Shown here: piece after piece, positions 17,639 to 25,568 of the stretch
Position numbering within the stretch: position 1 is the first letter of the stretch
How the letters are laid out: each line of letters opens with the position of its first letter
DNA from: Verrucomicrobiales bacterium
GTDB taxonomy: Bacteria > Verrucomicrobiota > Verrucomicrobiia > Verrucomicrobiales > DEV007
Assembly (NCBI GenBank): GCA_007123695.1
Contig: SLGN01000554.1
Span: 1 to 28,894 of the forward strand
DNA: 28,894 nt
Direction of reading: 5' to 3'
Translations under genes and position numbers: made by a program
The notes under the pieces: model-generated
The model's database searches: none
What the model was told of the DNA's origin: nothing
What the model saw: the letters and a program-made list of their open reading frames with translations, nothing else

Positions 17639-18403
17639 ATGGAGAACTCGTCCTGCATCGTCATGCCGGCCTACCGGGCCGCCAGAGTCCTCGAGGACAC
17701 CGTCTCGAGGATTCCCAACGCTTTCTACGAAGCGGGCGGCGTCGTCCTCGTGGTCGATGACGCATGTCCCGAGGGGACCGGCACGGTGGCGGACTCCCTC
17801 GCCGCCGCCCATTCCGGCGTCCGCGCTCTCCACCATGCCCGAAACCTAGGCTACGGCGGCGCGCAGAAGACGGGCTTGCGCGAAGGGCTGCGTCTCGGCT
17901 GCGCAGGCTTCGCCGTGGTCCATGCGGACGGGCAATACGCCCCCGAGCTGGTCCTCGAACTGCTCGCCCCCATCCTCTCCGGAGAGACCGACCTCGTCCA
18001 AGGCTCGCGCATGCTCGGCGGAGGCGCCCGCGAGGGCGGGATGCCGGCCGTCCGCTACTGGGCCAACCGCTTTCTCACCAATCTCGAGAACCTCGCCTTC
18101 GGCACCCGCCTCGCCGAGTTCCACAGCGGCTACATGCTCTACTCGCGCCGATTCCTCGAGGCGGTGCCCTTCGAGTCGCTGCAGGACAACTTCAACTTCG
18201 ACGCCGAGATGATTCTCTTGGGCCATCTCGCCGGATTCCCCTGCCGCGAGATGCCCATTCCCACGCACTACGGCGAGGAAAGCTCGAGCCTCGACCCGGT
18301 GCCCTACGGCGTCGGCGTGCTCCGCATGGTCGCGCGCCACAGCATAGGCCATTACCAGAACCTGCTCCGCAGTTTCCCAGCCGCATCCGCCGACACCGCA
18401 TGA
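17639..18403 (+). CDS. GT2-family glycosyltransferase (polyprenyl-phosphate sugar synthase-like)
   Basis: A GT-A protein of 254 residues with no membrane helices. The start MENSSCIVMPAYRAARVLEDT is the usual first strand. VLVVDDACPEGT gives the nucleotide-binding Asp pair, HARNLGYGGAQKTGLREG follows, and VVHADGQYAPE holds the metal-binding Asp. The order matches dolichyl- or undecaprenyl-phosphate glycosyltransferases such as DPM1 and ArnC. It likely loads a sugar onto a lipid carrier at the inner face of the membrane. The stop overlaps the start of the ArnA-type dehydrogenase gene (ATGA, 18400-18403), so the two are coupled. The in-frame ATG at 17663 would cut the first strand. Confidence 0.85.
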   Translation: MENSSCIVMPAYRAARVLEDTVSRIPNAFYEAGGVVLVVDDACPEGTGTVADSLAAAHSGVRALHHARNLGYGGAQKTGLREGLRLGCAGFAVVHADGQYAPELVLELLAPILSGETDLVQGSRMLGGGAREGGMPAVRYWANRFLTNLENLAFGTRLAEFHSGYMLYSRRFLEAVPFESLQDNFNFDAEMILLGHLAGFPCREMPIPTHYGEESSSLDPVPYGVGVLRMVARHSIGHYQNLLRSFPAASADTA

Positions 18404-19476
18404 GCGATCTTCCCAAAGTCCTGCTGCTCGGAGCCGGCGGCTTCATCGGCGCCAACCTCACCGAACGGCTCCTCGCCGAAGGCCGCCACCGCGTCACCGC
18501 CGTCGATATCGACGGCGAAAAACTCGAAGGCCAGCTCGGGCACGCCCATCTCTCCTTCCATCGCCAGGACATCCGCGACCGCGACGGATCGCTCGAGGAG
18601 CTGGTGCGCGACCACGACCTCGTCGTCGATCTCGTCGCCATGGCCAATCCGAGCCTCTACGTCACCAATCCCCTCGACGTCTTCCACCTCAACTTCACCG
18701 AGAACCTGCGCATCGTCGAGCATTGCGTGCAGCATTCCAAGCGCATCGTCCAGTTCTCCACCTGCGAGGTCTACGGGCGCACCGTCGCCGGCGTGCTCGG
18801 CGAAGATCCGGCGGAGAGGCCCTGCCCCTTCCACGAGGACTCCTCCCCTCTCATCATGGGGCCGGTGCGCAACCACCGCTGGATCTACGCCAGCGCCAAG
18901 CAGTTGCTCGAGCGCGTCCTGCACGCCTACGGCCTCGAGGACCGGCTCGACTACACCATCGTGCGACCCTTCAACTTCATCGGCCCCCGCATCGACTACT
19001 TGCCCAGCGAGAAATCGGGGAACCCGCGGGTCTTCTCCCACTTCATGAACGCGCTCCTCTACGGCACCCCGATGAAGCTGGTCGACGGCGGGCGCAGCTA
19101 CCGCGCCTACACCCACATCGACGACGCGGTCGAGGCCATCGTGCGCATCGTCGACAACCCCGGCGGAGTCTGCCGCCGCGAGATCTTCAACATCGGCACG
19201 CCCGAGAACGAGACCAGCATCCGCGGGCTCGCGCACCTGATGCGCGAACTTTTCGACGAGCATTTCCGATGTCCCGGAGATCCCGTTCCCGAGATCGTCG
19301 AAGTCAGCGGCGAAGAATTCTACGGCCGCGGCTACGAAGACTGCGACCGGCGCATTCCCGACGTCTCCAAAGCGCGGGATCTCCTCGGCTGGGGGTCGCG
19401 GCACGATCTCCGCTCCGTCGTCCTCGAGACGATGCGCTACTTCGTCGACCGCCACCGCCGCCGCGCCGAGTCCTGA
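18400..19476 (+). CDS. ArnA-type NAD-dependent epimerase/dehydratase (UDP-glucuronate decarboxylase-like)
   Basis: An extended SDR of 358 residues. The motif order follows the C-terminal dehydrogenase domain of E. coli ArnA: LLLGAGGFIGANLTERLL; VDLVAMANPSLYVTNPLDVFHLNF (ArnA has VAIATPIEYTRNPL); QFSTCEVYG with the catalytic Thr and Glu; HRWIYASAKQLLERV with the YxxxK pair; RPFNFIGPRIDYL; NIGTPENETSI; and GRGYEDCDRRIPDV containing the Arg used for decarboxylation. It should oxidise and decarboxylate a UDP-hexuronic acid to a 4-keto-pentose or a related sugar. The formyltransferase half of ArnA is absent, which is normal for stand-alone homologues. It is coupled to the GT2 gene. Confidence 0.85.
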   Translation: MSDLPKVLLLGAGGFIGANLTERLLAEGRHRVTAVDIDGEKLEGQLGHAHLSFHRQDIRDRDGSLEELVRDHDLVVDLVAMANPSLYVTNPLDVFHLNFTENLRIVEHCVQHSKRIVQFSTCEVYGRTVAGVLGEDPAERPCPFHEDSSPLIMGPVRNHRWIYASAKQLLERVLHAYGLEDRLDYTIVRPFNFIGPRIDYLPSEKSGNPRVFSHFMNALLYGTPMKLVDGGRSYRAYTHIDDAVEAIVRIVDNPGGVCRREIFNIGTPENETSIRGLAHLMRELFDEHFRCPGDPVPEIVEVSGEEFYGRGYEDCDRRIPDVSKARDLLGWGSRHDLRSVVLETMRYFVDRHRRRAES

Positions 19477-19541
19477 ACGCTCCGCCGGGTCGGCTGGGTG
19501 GGCTTGCGCGACGCTCTCGTCTCCTCCATGCTCCTCCCAAC

Positions 19542-21011
19542 ATGAACCCTTTCCGTCATTCCCGCACCTGGCTTGCCGCCGCCCTCTGCGGAGCCGTCGC
19601 CGCGACGAGCCTCCCCGCCGCCGAAGCCGAGCGGCTCAACGTGCTCCTCATCTGCGTCGACGATCTCAAGCCCACGCTCGGCTGCTACGGCGACGCCCAC
19701 GCCAAGACGCCGCATCTCGACCGATTCGCCAAGAGGGCCCTGCGCCTCGACCTCGCCTACTGCAACCAAGCGGTCTGCGCTCCCTCGCGCAACGCCCTCG
19801 TCACCGGGCTGCGCCCCCAAACGATAGGCATCTACGACCTTCCCACCCACTTCCGCCGCGGCGCGCCCGACGCCGTGACCCTCGGCCAGCATTTCCGCGC
19901 CCACGGCTACCGCACCGAGGCGCTCGGCAAGGTAATGCACACCGGGCACGGAAACACGGAAGACGCCGCCTCATGGACCGTGCCCCACTGGCGTCCGCGG
20001 GCGCCGGGCTACGCCCTCGCGGAGAACAACGCCCCCGTGCCCGAAAACCGCAATCGCGAGCAGCCCTGGCGCAACCCCCGCGGCGCCGCCACCGAAGCCG
20101 CCGACGTACCCGAGGACACCTATGCGGACGGACTGACCGCACGCGAGACCGCACGACGGCTGGAGGCGGCGGCCGCCTCCGACGAGCCCTTCCTCATCGT
20201 CGCCGGCTTTCTCAAGCCCCACCTCCCCTTCGTCGCACCGCAACGCTACTGGGACCTCCACGACCCCGACTCGCTCCCCATGCCGGAGCGCGACTCCCCA
20301 CCCGAAGGCGCGCCGGACTACGCCGGGAACCCCGGAGGAGAGCTGAGGAACTACAAGGACATCCCCGCCGGTACCAAGCCCCTCGGCGAGGAACTGACGC
20401 GCCACCTCATCCACGGCTACTACGCTGCGACTAGCTACGTCGATGCCCAGATCGGCCTCGTCCTCGAGGCCCTCGAATCCCACGGCCTCGCCGACAGCAC
20501 CGTGGTGGCGCTCTGGGGCGATCACGGCTGGCACCTCGGCGACCACGGCTTCTGGTGCAAGCACACCAACTACGAGCAAGCCGCCCGCATCCCCCTCCTC
20601 GTCGCTGCGCCGGGCCGCGCCGGAGCCGCCTCGGAGGCGCTCGTGGAGACCGTCGACATCTACCCCACCCTTGCCGAGCTCGCCGGGCTGCCCCTGCCCG
20701 AGGACATCGAAGGCCGCAGCTTCGCCGCCCTGCTCGACGATCCCGCCGCGCCGCACCGCGACCACGCGATCCACGTCTACCCGCGCGGCAACCGCTTCGG
20801 GCGCGCCATCCGCACTCCCCGCCACCGCCTCGTCGAGTGGCGCCCCCTGCGCGGCGACAGCGATGAGGTCGACTGGGAGCTCTACGACTACTTGGAAGAC
20901 CCCGCCGAGTCGCGCAACCTCGCCGCCGAGCGTCCCGAAATCGTCGCCGAGCTGGCCGCACTCCTTGCGACCCACCCCGACCCGAAGCCCCAGATCCGAG
21001 GGGCCGAGTGA
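19542..21011 (+). CDS. Secreted sulfatase, iduronate-2-sulfatase-like
   Basis: A protein of 489 residues with an N-terminal signal peptide (basic start, hydrophobic core, cleavage near PAAEA). The metal site begins LLICVDDLKPTLGCYGD. The formylglycine motif is CAPSR with Cys at residue 79, so activation by a formylglycine-generating enzyme is needed. Downstream motifs fit the iduronate-2-sulfatase group: ALVTGLRPQTIGIYDL, GYRTEALGKVMHTGHGN, FLKPHLPFVAPQRYW and ALWGDHGWHLGDHGFWCKH. It probably removes sulfate esters from algal or animal polysaccharides in the periplasm. It stands alone, 65 bp after the ArnA-like gene; no carbohydrate-utilisation genes adjoin it. Confidence 0.93.
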   Translation: MNPFRHSRTWLAAALCGAVAATSLPAAEAERLNVLLICVDDLKPTLGCYGDAHAKTPHLDRFAKRALRLDLAYCNQAVCAPSRNALVTGLRPQTIGIYDLPTHFRRGAPDAVTLGQHFRAHGYRTEALGKVMHTGHGNTEDAASWTVPHWRPRAPGYALAENNAPVPENRNREQPWRNPRGAATEAADVPEDTYADGLTARETARRLEAAAASDEPFLIVAGFLKPHLPFVAPQRYWDLHDPDSLPMPERDSPPEGAPDYAGNPGGELRNYKDIPAGTKPLGEELTRHLIHGYYAATSYVDAQIGLVLEALESHGLADSTVVALWGDHGWHLGDHGFWCKHTNYEQAARIPLLVAAPGRAGAASEALVETVDIYPTLAELAGLPLPEDIEGRSFAALLDDPAAPHRDHAIHVYPRGNRFGRAIRTPRHRLVEWRPLRGDSDEVDWELYDYLEDPAESRNLAAERPEIVAELAALLATHPDPKPQIRGAE

Positions 21012-21030
21012 GAAAAGGGGCCGAATTCGC

Positions 21031-21707
21031 TCACGCCCCGCTTCGGAGGATTCGCTGGCGGGCGACCGGGGAGAGCTGGCCGACATCGTCGACGCTGCGG
21101 ACGCGTACTTGGTTGCGGCCGGGCTTCAAGCGCGCCCGAAAGCGCCAGCGCTCCAGTCCGACCGCCTTGCGGTAGGGCGCGCGGTTGACCTTCACCTCGA
21201 CGCGGAAGAGCCCCCAGTCGTCGGCGGCCCGCCCTTGCACGCGCCGCGCCGCGCTGCGGTGCCGGACCTGCCCCTTGCGCGAGATCATGCCGATGACCGC
21301 CATCACCACCAGAAAGAGCAGCACTGTGCTCCCCCCCGATCCAGAGAGCGCGGCGGAGATTGGTTTTGCCACCCTTGCGCCAAAGCCGTAGGGAAGCGTC
21401 GGCGACATAGGCGGTCTGGGCGACGGCGGTCAGCTGACCGAGCCACACCCATGAATTCTGCACCGCCTCGCCGACCACCGAGACCGCTTCGCCGAGAAAG
21501 ACCGCCCGCTCGAGGGATTCGATCGAGAGGAAGTGGAGGCTTGCCCCTGTCGCCAGATTGGCGCCAACCGCCCCGGTGCCATAGCAGCAGGTGCATCAGC
21601 GCGAGAATGAGGCACGTTTCCAGAATGTGCTTAGGCCTTGGCTTCTTCCTGCGTCTCGCATCCGCCTTCGCCACTGCCTTCGCACCCTTGGCTCCGCTTG
21701 CTCCCAT
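21031..21707 (-). pseudogene. Membrane-protein gene apparently broken by two frameshifts
   Basis: Three minus-strand frames join into one sensible protein. The first part starts MGASGAKGAKAVAKADARRRKKPRP at 21707 (basic head) and leads into ETCLILALMHLLL. The second frame, after a stop at 21598-21596, reads LHFLSIESLERAVFLGEAVS to KTNLRRALWIGG. The third frame reads STVLLFLVVMAVIGMISRKGQ, a membrane segment, and ends WRFRARLKPGRNQVRVRSVD, a beta-sandwich-like tail. Each junction is repaired by dropping one base; the second lies in a run of seven C/G (21331-21337). It may be a decayed gene, a phase-variable gene or a sequencing error. The family is unknown. The 257 bp upstream (21708-21964) shows no other gene. 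Confidence 0.55.
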
Positions 21708-21964
21708 GGACTCCCCAATGCGGTTTCTTGAAGGAAGGCAAAAGGTCGGCAAAGCCTGGCCGAGGAGGAGGCGCGCAATGGGAGAAGCTCCCGCCCCATC
21801 GCCGAGCACGAGCCAGATATGCGAAGCAGGTTGAAGGGTTGAAGGGAGTCGCGGAGCGAGATCAACCCGGAGGATCGCACCACTCCGTCGACCGCACGGC
21901 GAGGATCGTCCTCGCGCCAATTCCCTCGATTCCCCCGCTCAGGCGCTCTCAGTCCGACAGGCTG

Positions 21965-23812
21965 CTAGGATTGACGCCAGGCACGGATCGAAACGATGCG
22001 GTAGCGCTCGGTGGCGCCGCCGCCCAGGGGGAATTCCACCTCTTCGCCGACCTTGCGGTCGAGGATGGCCTGGCCGCGTTCGGAGAGGTAGGCGAGCACG
22101 CCCTTTTCTGGGTCGGAATCCCATGCGCCGAGCACGGTGTAGGTGAGTGGGCCGCCCTCGGCCACCGGCTCGAGCTCTACGACGGTGCCGATGGAGACTT
22201 TCGCGGTGTCGGCGTTGGCGAAGTCGGTGGGCTGGGCGAGTTTGAGTTCGCGCTCCCAGTCGGACTGGCGCTTCATGAGGACGCGCTGGTATTCCTTGGC
22301 CGACTTGTATTCGAAGTTCTCCCGGAGGTCGCCGTAGGAGCGCGCCACCTTGATGTCCTCGCGGTTCTGCGGAATCTCCTCGCGGATGAGGCGGTCGTAG
22401 GCCGCTTTGCGGTCGGCGTAGCTCGCTTCGGAGACGATGAGGGTTTCTTCCTTTTTCTTCTCGCGCCCGCCCATGATGTCCTGGATTTCGGGGTGGAGCT
22501 TGATGATGCGGGCCATGAGCGACTTGCGCGTGAGCTCGTCGAAGGAAGCGGAGCTGACGAGGCGGCCGGCGAAGTTGCGGATGGTGTTGATGTTGGCGCC
22601 TTGGATGAAGTCGGGGATCAGGGCGGAGTCGTCTGCGACGAGGTCGCGGAGGCGATTGGCGGAGCGCACGAGTCCTTCGTCGTTGAGCTGGTCGGCCTCG
22701 AGCGTGCTCATCACGGAAAGGCACAGGCTGGGGCTGAAGAGGCTCGCGGCGAGCCCCTTGCGCTCGCGGCAGATCCAGGCGAGCGCGTCGGAGGTGAGGG
22801 AGCGTTGCTGCAGCCCGTTGGCCATGTGGGCGACGAGCGCTTCGCGCTGCCCGACGGAATCTAGGTAGGCGGCGATCTCGCCGATGGAGCGCAGGTTGCA
22901 GGCGGGAATCAGGCCGAGGAGCTTCGACATCCATTCGTCGTCGCCGAAGGCTGCGGGGAAGCTCTTGAGGACCTGCCGCAGACGGGTCAGGGAGAGTTCT
23001 TCGAGCAGCTTGGGAATGGCGGGCTCGTCGGAGGCGAGAATCTCGGCGGCGGTGATTTCGCCCTCGGCGGCCTCGAAGCCCTTGATGCGGGACTGGAGTT
23101 CGTCGCGGATGAGAACGAGCTCGACGGCGGGGACATACTGCAGCTTCACCCCTTTGCGCACGATTTCGCTGATTTCGCCGACGAGGGACTTGAGCCGGTC
23201 TTCGTGATCCTTGAAGGCGTGGATCTCCTTGATGATGGAGTCAACGGCCTTGACCTTGGCCCTGAGGTCGCGGGCCTGGGCGAACTGGGCGACGAGGTCT
23301 TCGGAAGGGTCGAAATCGTCCTCGCGCAGCTCGAGCGGCTCGGTGCGCTTGGCGGGCACGATGAACTGCGGGTTTTCGCGCAGCTTGCGCTTGGCCGATT
23401 CCCACCAGCTTTTGTATTTGCCGGGCTCGACGATGTGGCCGGAGAGCTGCTCCTCGAGCTGGTCGAGGGAGATGCGTCCGCCGTTGCCCGAAACCACCAG
23501 CTTGACGAGGGCGACCGGGTCGGCGGCGGCGAGTGCCTTGAGGTCCTCCGCGGCGGCGAATCGCTTGGCGAGGAAGCTGTCCCCGTCCAGCGGGGAGAGG
23601 GACATCGCGGCGAACTTCATGCCGAGCTCGTGGCCAGGCTTGCCTTCGAAGTCCACGACGACTTTGACGCCGAGCCGGTCCCATTCGACGATGCGGCCGG
23701 AGCCCCAGCTTTTGTGGTGGCAGTAGGTGCCGGGGGCAAGGAGATCGAGCTTTTCGGCCGTGGCCGCGTCAATTTTGTCGCGCTGGAGGAGTTTTTCGAG
23801 ATCGGGATGCAT
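21965..23812 (-). CDS. greA: Long GreA/GreB-type transcription elongation factor (chlamydial-type)
   Basis: A protein of 615 residues. The last 130 or so are a GreA/GreB module. The coiled-coil tip SYGDLRENFEYKSAKEYQ carries the two acidic residues (D495, E498) that GreA inserts into the RNA polymerase secondary channel to trigger cleavage of backtracked RNA. A GreA_GreB C-terminal domain with GPLTYTVLGAWDSDPEKG follows. The first 480 or so residues begin with a small strand-rich module (LLAPGTYCHHKSWGSGRIVEWD), followed by mainly helical sequence. Chlamydial GreA has a similar long N-terminal extension, absent in most bacteria. The start at 23812 gives MHPDLEKLLQRDKID; the frame open upstream lacks similarity. 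Confidence 0.85.
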   Translation of the reverse strand: MHPDLEKLLQRDKIDAATAEKLDLLAPGTYCHHKSWGSGRIVEWDRLGVKVVVDFEGKPGHELGMKFAAMSLSPLDGDSFLAKRFAAAEDLKALAAADPVALVKLVVSGNGGRISLDQLEEQLSGHIVEPGKYKSWWESAKRKLRENPQFIVPAKRTEPLELREDDFDPSEDLVAQFAQARDLRAKVKAVDSIIKEIHAFKDHEDRLKSLVGEISEIVRKGVKLQYVPAVELVLIRDELQSRIKGFEAAEGEITAAEILASDEPAIPKLLEELSLTRLRQVLKSFPAAFGDDEWMSKLLGLIPACNLRSIGEIAAYLDSVGQREALVAHMANGLQQRSLTSDALAWICRERKGLAASLFSPSLCLSVMSTLEADQLNDEGLVRSANRLRDLVADDSALIPDFIQGANINTIRNFAGRLVSSASFDELTRKSLMARIIKLHPEIQDIMGGREKKKEETLIVSEASYADRKAAYDRLIREEIPQNREDIKVARSYGDLRENFEYKSAKEYQRVLMKRQSDWERELKLAQPTDFANADTAKVSIGTVVELEPVAEGGPLTYTVLGAWDSDPEKGVLAYLSERGQAILDRKVGEEVEFPLGGGATERYRIVSIRAWRQS

Positions 23813-23820
23813 TTTTTCCC

Positions 23821-23848
23821 AAGATAGGGGGATGAGGCCCAGCGCCAA
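23821..23848 (-). promoter_or_regulatory. Candidate promoter of the long greA gene
   Basis: On the minus strand TTGGCG (23848-23843) and TATCTT (23826-23821) are 16 bp apart, close to a sigma-70 promoter. The -10 hexamer ends 8 nt before the ATG, so the transcript would start at or next to the start codon. The same TATCTT hexamer lies before trkA. Confidence 0.4.
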
Positions 23849-23910
23849 GCGAAAAGTTTTTTTTGGTTGCCAAGCTTGCCGCGTCTGTCTACCCTTCGGT
23901 CCCAAACACG

Positions 23911-24327
23911 ATGAGAACACTGTTCGCCGCCATTGCCACCCTCGCCCTCGTTTCGTTCGCCGTAGCCGACATCCACGAGCCGCCGAAGACGAAATACACG
24001 AAAGCCCGCAAGCTCGGCCGCGGCATTTCCAACATCGTCTACGGTTGGACCGAGATCCCGACGACGATGACACGCTGGGGCGAGCTGCACACGGAGCAGG
24101 CCACCGGCATCATGACGGCCGGCTTCCTCGTCGGGGTGCAGCGTGCCGGCGCCCGTCTCAAATACGGGATCTACGAGGTGGTGAACTTCCAGCGTCCCCT
24201 CTACAAGGACAGCTACCGCCCCCCGATGCCCGATATCGACTACCTCCCCATCCGCGGCTACGAGGAGTTTCCTCCGCAGATCGGGTTCCTCACGACGACG
24301 GGCTACACCCGTGGGCGCAGTTGGTGA
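23911..24327 (+). CDS. Exosortase system-associated protein, TIGR04073-like
   Basis: A secreted protein of 138 residues. The start MRTLFAAIATLALVSFAVA is a signal peptide with cleavage near ADI. The mature part has the family's motif KLGRGISNIVYGWTEIPTTMTR, then GIMTAGFLVGVQRAGARLKYGIYEVVNFQRP and a tyrosine/proline-rich tail. This matches the TIGR04073 family, found in Gram-negatives that have exosortase/PEP-CTERM systems, including many Verrucomicrobia. Its function is not known. No exosortase or PEP-CTERM protein is in this window. The gene is divergent from the long greA and has its own intrinsic terminator 26 bp downstream. Confidence 0.75.
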   Translation: MRTLFAAIATLALVSFAVADIHEPPKTKYTKARKLGRGISNIVYGWTEIPTTMTRWGELHTEQATGIMTAGFLVGVQRAGARLKYGIYEVVNFQRPLYKDSYRPPMPDIDYLPIRGYEEFPPQIGFLTTTGYTRGRSW

Positions 24328-24353
24328 TTCGAAGCCTGCATCGGTTCTCTCCG

Positions 24354-24379
24354 AGCCGCCCTCCGGGGCGGCTTTTTTT
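24354..24379 (+). terminator. Intrinsic terminator of the TIGR04073-like gene
   Basis: GCCGCC (24355-24360) pairs with GGCGGC (24367-24372) around a 6-nt loop, followed by seven T residues (24373-24379). It begins 26 bp after the stop codon and lies before the convergent M20 peptidase gene. Confidence 0.88.
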
Positions 24380-24397
24380 GCGGGGTGCCCGCCCAAC

Positions 24398-25540
24398 TCA
24401 CGCCGAGTAGGTGTCAAGGAAGCGTCCGTAGAATTCGCAGCCGGCCTCGAGATCGGCGACGGAGAGGAATTCGTCCTTGGTGTGGGCCTGGGCGATGCTG
24501 CCGGGACCGCAGGCGACCGAGGGGATGCCGCCTTCGGCGAGTCGTCCGGCGTCGCAGTACCAGGGTGCGGTGGCAAGCTTCGAGCCGAGGGAGAGAAGGC
24601 GGCGCACTCCGTCTTCGCCGGGATCGGTAAGGAGCGGGGTCGAGTCGCCGAGGGTCTCGAGGGCCACGGATTCCGCGGCTCCGGAGGTCGCGAGGAATTC
24701 CCGGATGATGCGGGCGCTGCCTCCGGATTGGTGCAGGGCCGGGGTTTCGCGCACGTCGAGGAAGGCTTCGCAAGCGTCCGGCACGATGTTCGGACTGCTT
24801 CCGCCGGAAACGAGCCCGAGGCTCGCGGTGGGTCGGCCGAGAACTTCGTCGGAGTAGGAGACGAAGGACTGCTCGAGGTGTTCGAGGAGCGGCTCGAGGA
24901 TGGGCAGCAGTTTGCGGATGGCGTTCTCGCCGCGTTCGGGGGTCGAACCGTGGCAGGCGCGTCCGATGGTGGAGAGCCGATGCCAAAGGCAGCCCTTGTG
25001 GGCGTGGACGGTCTCGAGGGATGTCGGTTCTCCCACGACGGCGAAAGAGAACTCCCCGCCGTGGTGCCGGGCGAAATGCTGCGATCCGGGCTGGCCCGCC
25101 TCTTCGCCCATGAGTCCGACGAAGGCTACCGAAGCCTCTAGGCCGCCGAGCCGGCTTCTGCGCTCGTGGAGGGCCCAGAGCATCGCGGCGGCGGTGCCTT
25201 TGGTGTCGGAGGCGCCCCTTCCGTAGATGCGCCCGTTCTCGATTTCTCCGCCGAAGGGATCGACCACCATTCCCGCCACGCTCACGGTGTCGAGGTGCGG
25301 GGCGAAGAGGATGGCGGGCTTTCCGGCGCCGGCGCCGGGAAACCGCCCGATCACGTTGGGACGGCCTGGCAGGACCTCTTCGAAGACGACTTCGGCGCCG
25401 CAGACGGCGAGGAGTTCGCCGACCCGCCGGGCGCAGGCGCCCTCGCCCGTCGCATCCTGTCCCGGAGCGCCCTGAGGGTTCACGCTGGGGATGCGGACGA
25501 GCTCCTGTAGCAGGGCGGCGGGTGAGTCGGGAAAGGACAT
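24398..25540 (-). CDS. M20-family metallopeptidase (ArgE/DapE/carboxypeptidase-like)
   Basis: A protein of 380 residues. The two-metal site is complete: FAPHLDTV (His and Asp), YGRGASDTKG (bridging Asp), GEEAGQ (general-base Glu and metal Glu), VVGEPTS (metal Glu) and the late His in AQAHTKDEF. HGSTPERGENAI marks the dimerisation domain, including its conserved His. ArgE, DapE and peptidase members cannot be told apart from these motifs; the overall pattern is closest to ArgE/succinyl-diaminopimelate-type deacylases. Two starts are possible: 25540 (MSFPDSP, chosen) or 25555 (MQPLPM). It follows the isocitrate dehydrogenase by about 28 bp in the same direction and may be co-transcribed. Confidence 0.88.
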   Translation of the reverse strand: MSFPDSPAALLQELVRIPSVNPQGAPGQDATGEGACARRVGELLAVCGAEVVFEEVLPGRPNVIGRFPGAGAGKPAILFAPHLDTVSVAGMVVDPFGGEIENGRIYGRGASDTKGTAAAMLWALHERRSRLGGLEASVAFVGLMGEEAGQPGSQHFARHHGGEFSFAVVGEPTSLETVHAHKGCLWHRLSTIGRACHGSTPERGENAIRKLLPILEPLLEHLEQSFVSYSDEVLGRPTASLGLVSGGSSPNIVPDACEAFLDVRETPALHQSGGSARIIREFLATSGAAESVALETLGDSTPLLTDPGEDGVRRLLSLGSKLATAPWYCDAGRLAEGGIPSVACGPGSIAQAHTKDEFLSVADLEAGCEFYGRFLDTYSA

Positions 25541-25568
25541 GGGAAGGGGCTGCATCGGCGCGGGCCGG

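Noticed and set aside
21708..21964. Two open minus-strand frames upstream of the frameshifted gene
   Set aside because: They have no recognisable motifs and overlap each other; I read this stretch as intergenic.
21951..21968. AGTCCGACAGGCTGCTAG at the greA stop, reminiscent of an insertion-sequence end
   Set aside because: No matching inverted copy, transposase or target duplication was found in the window.
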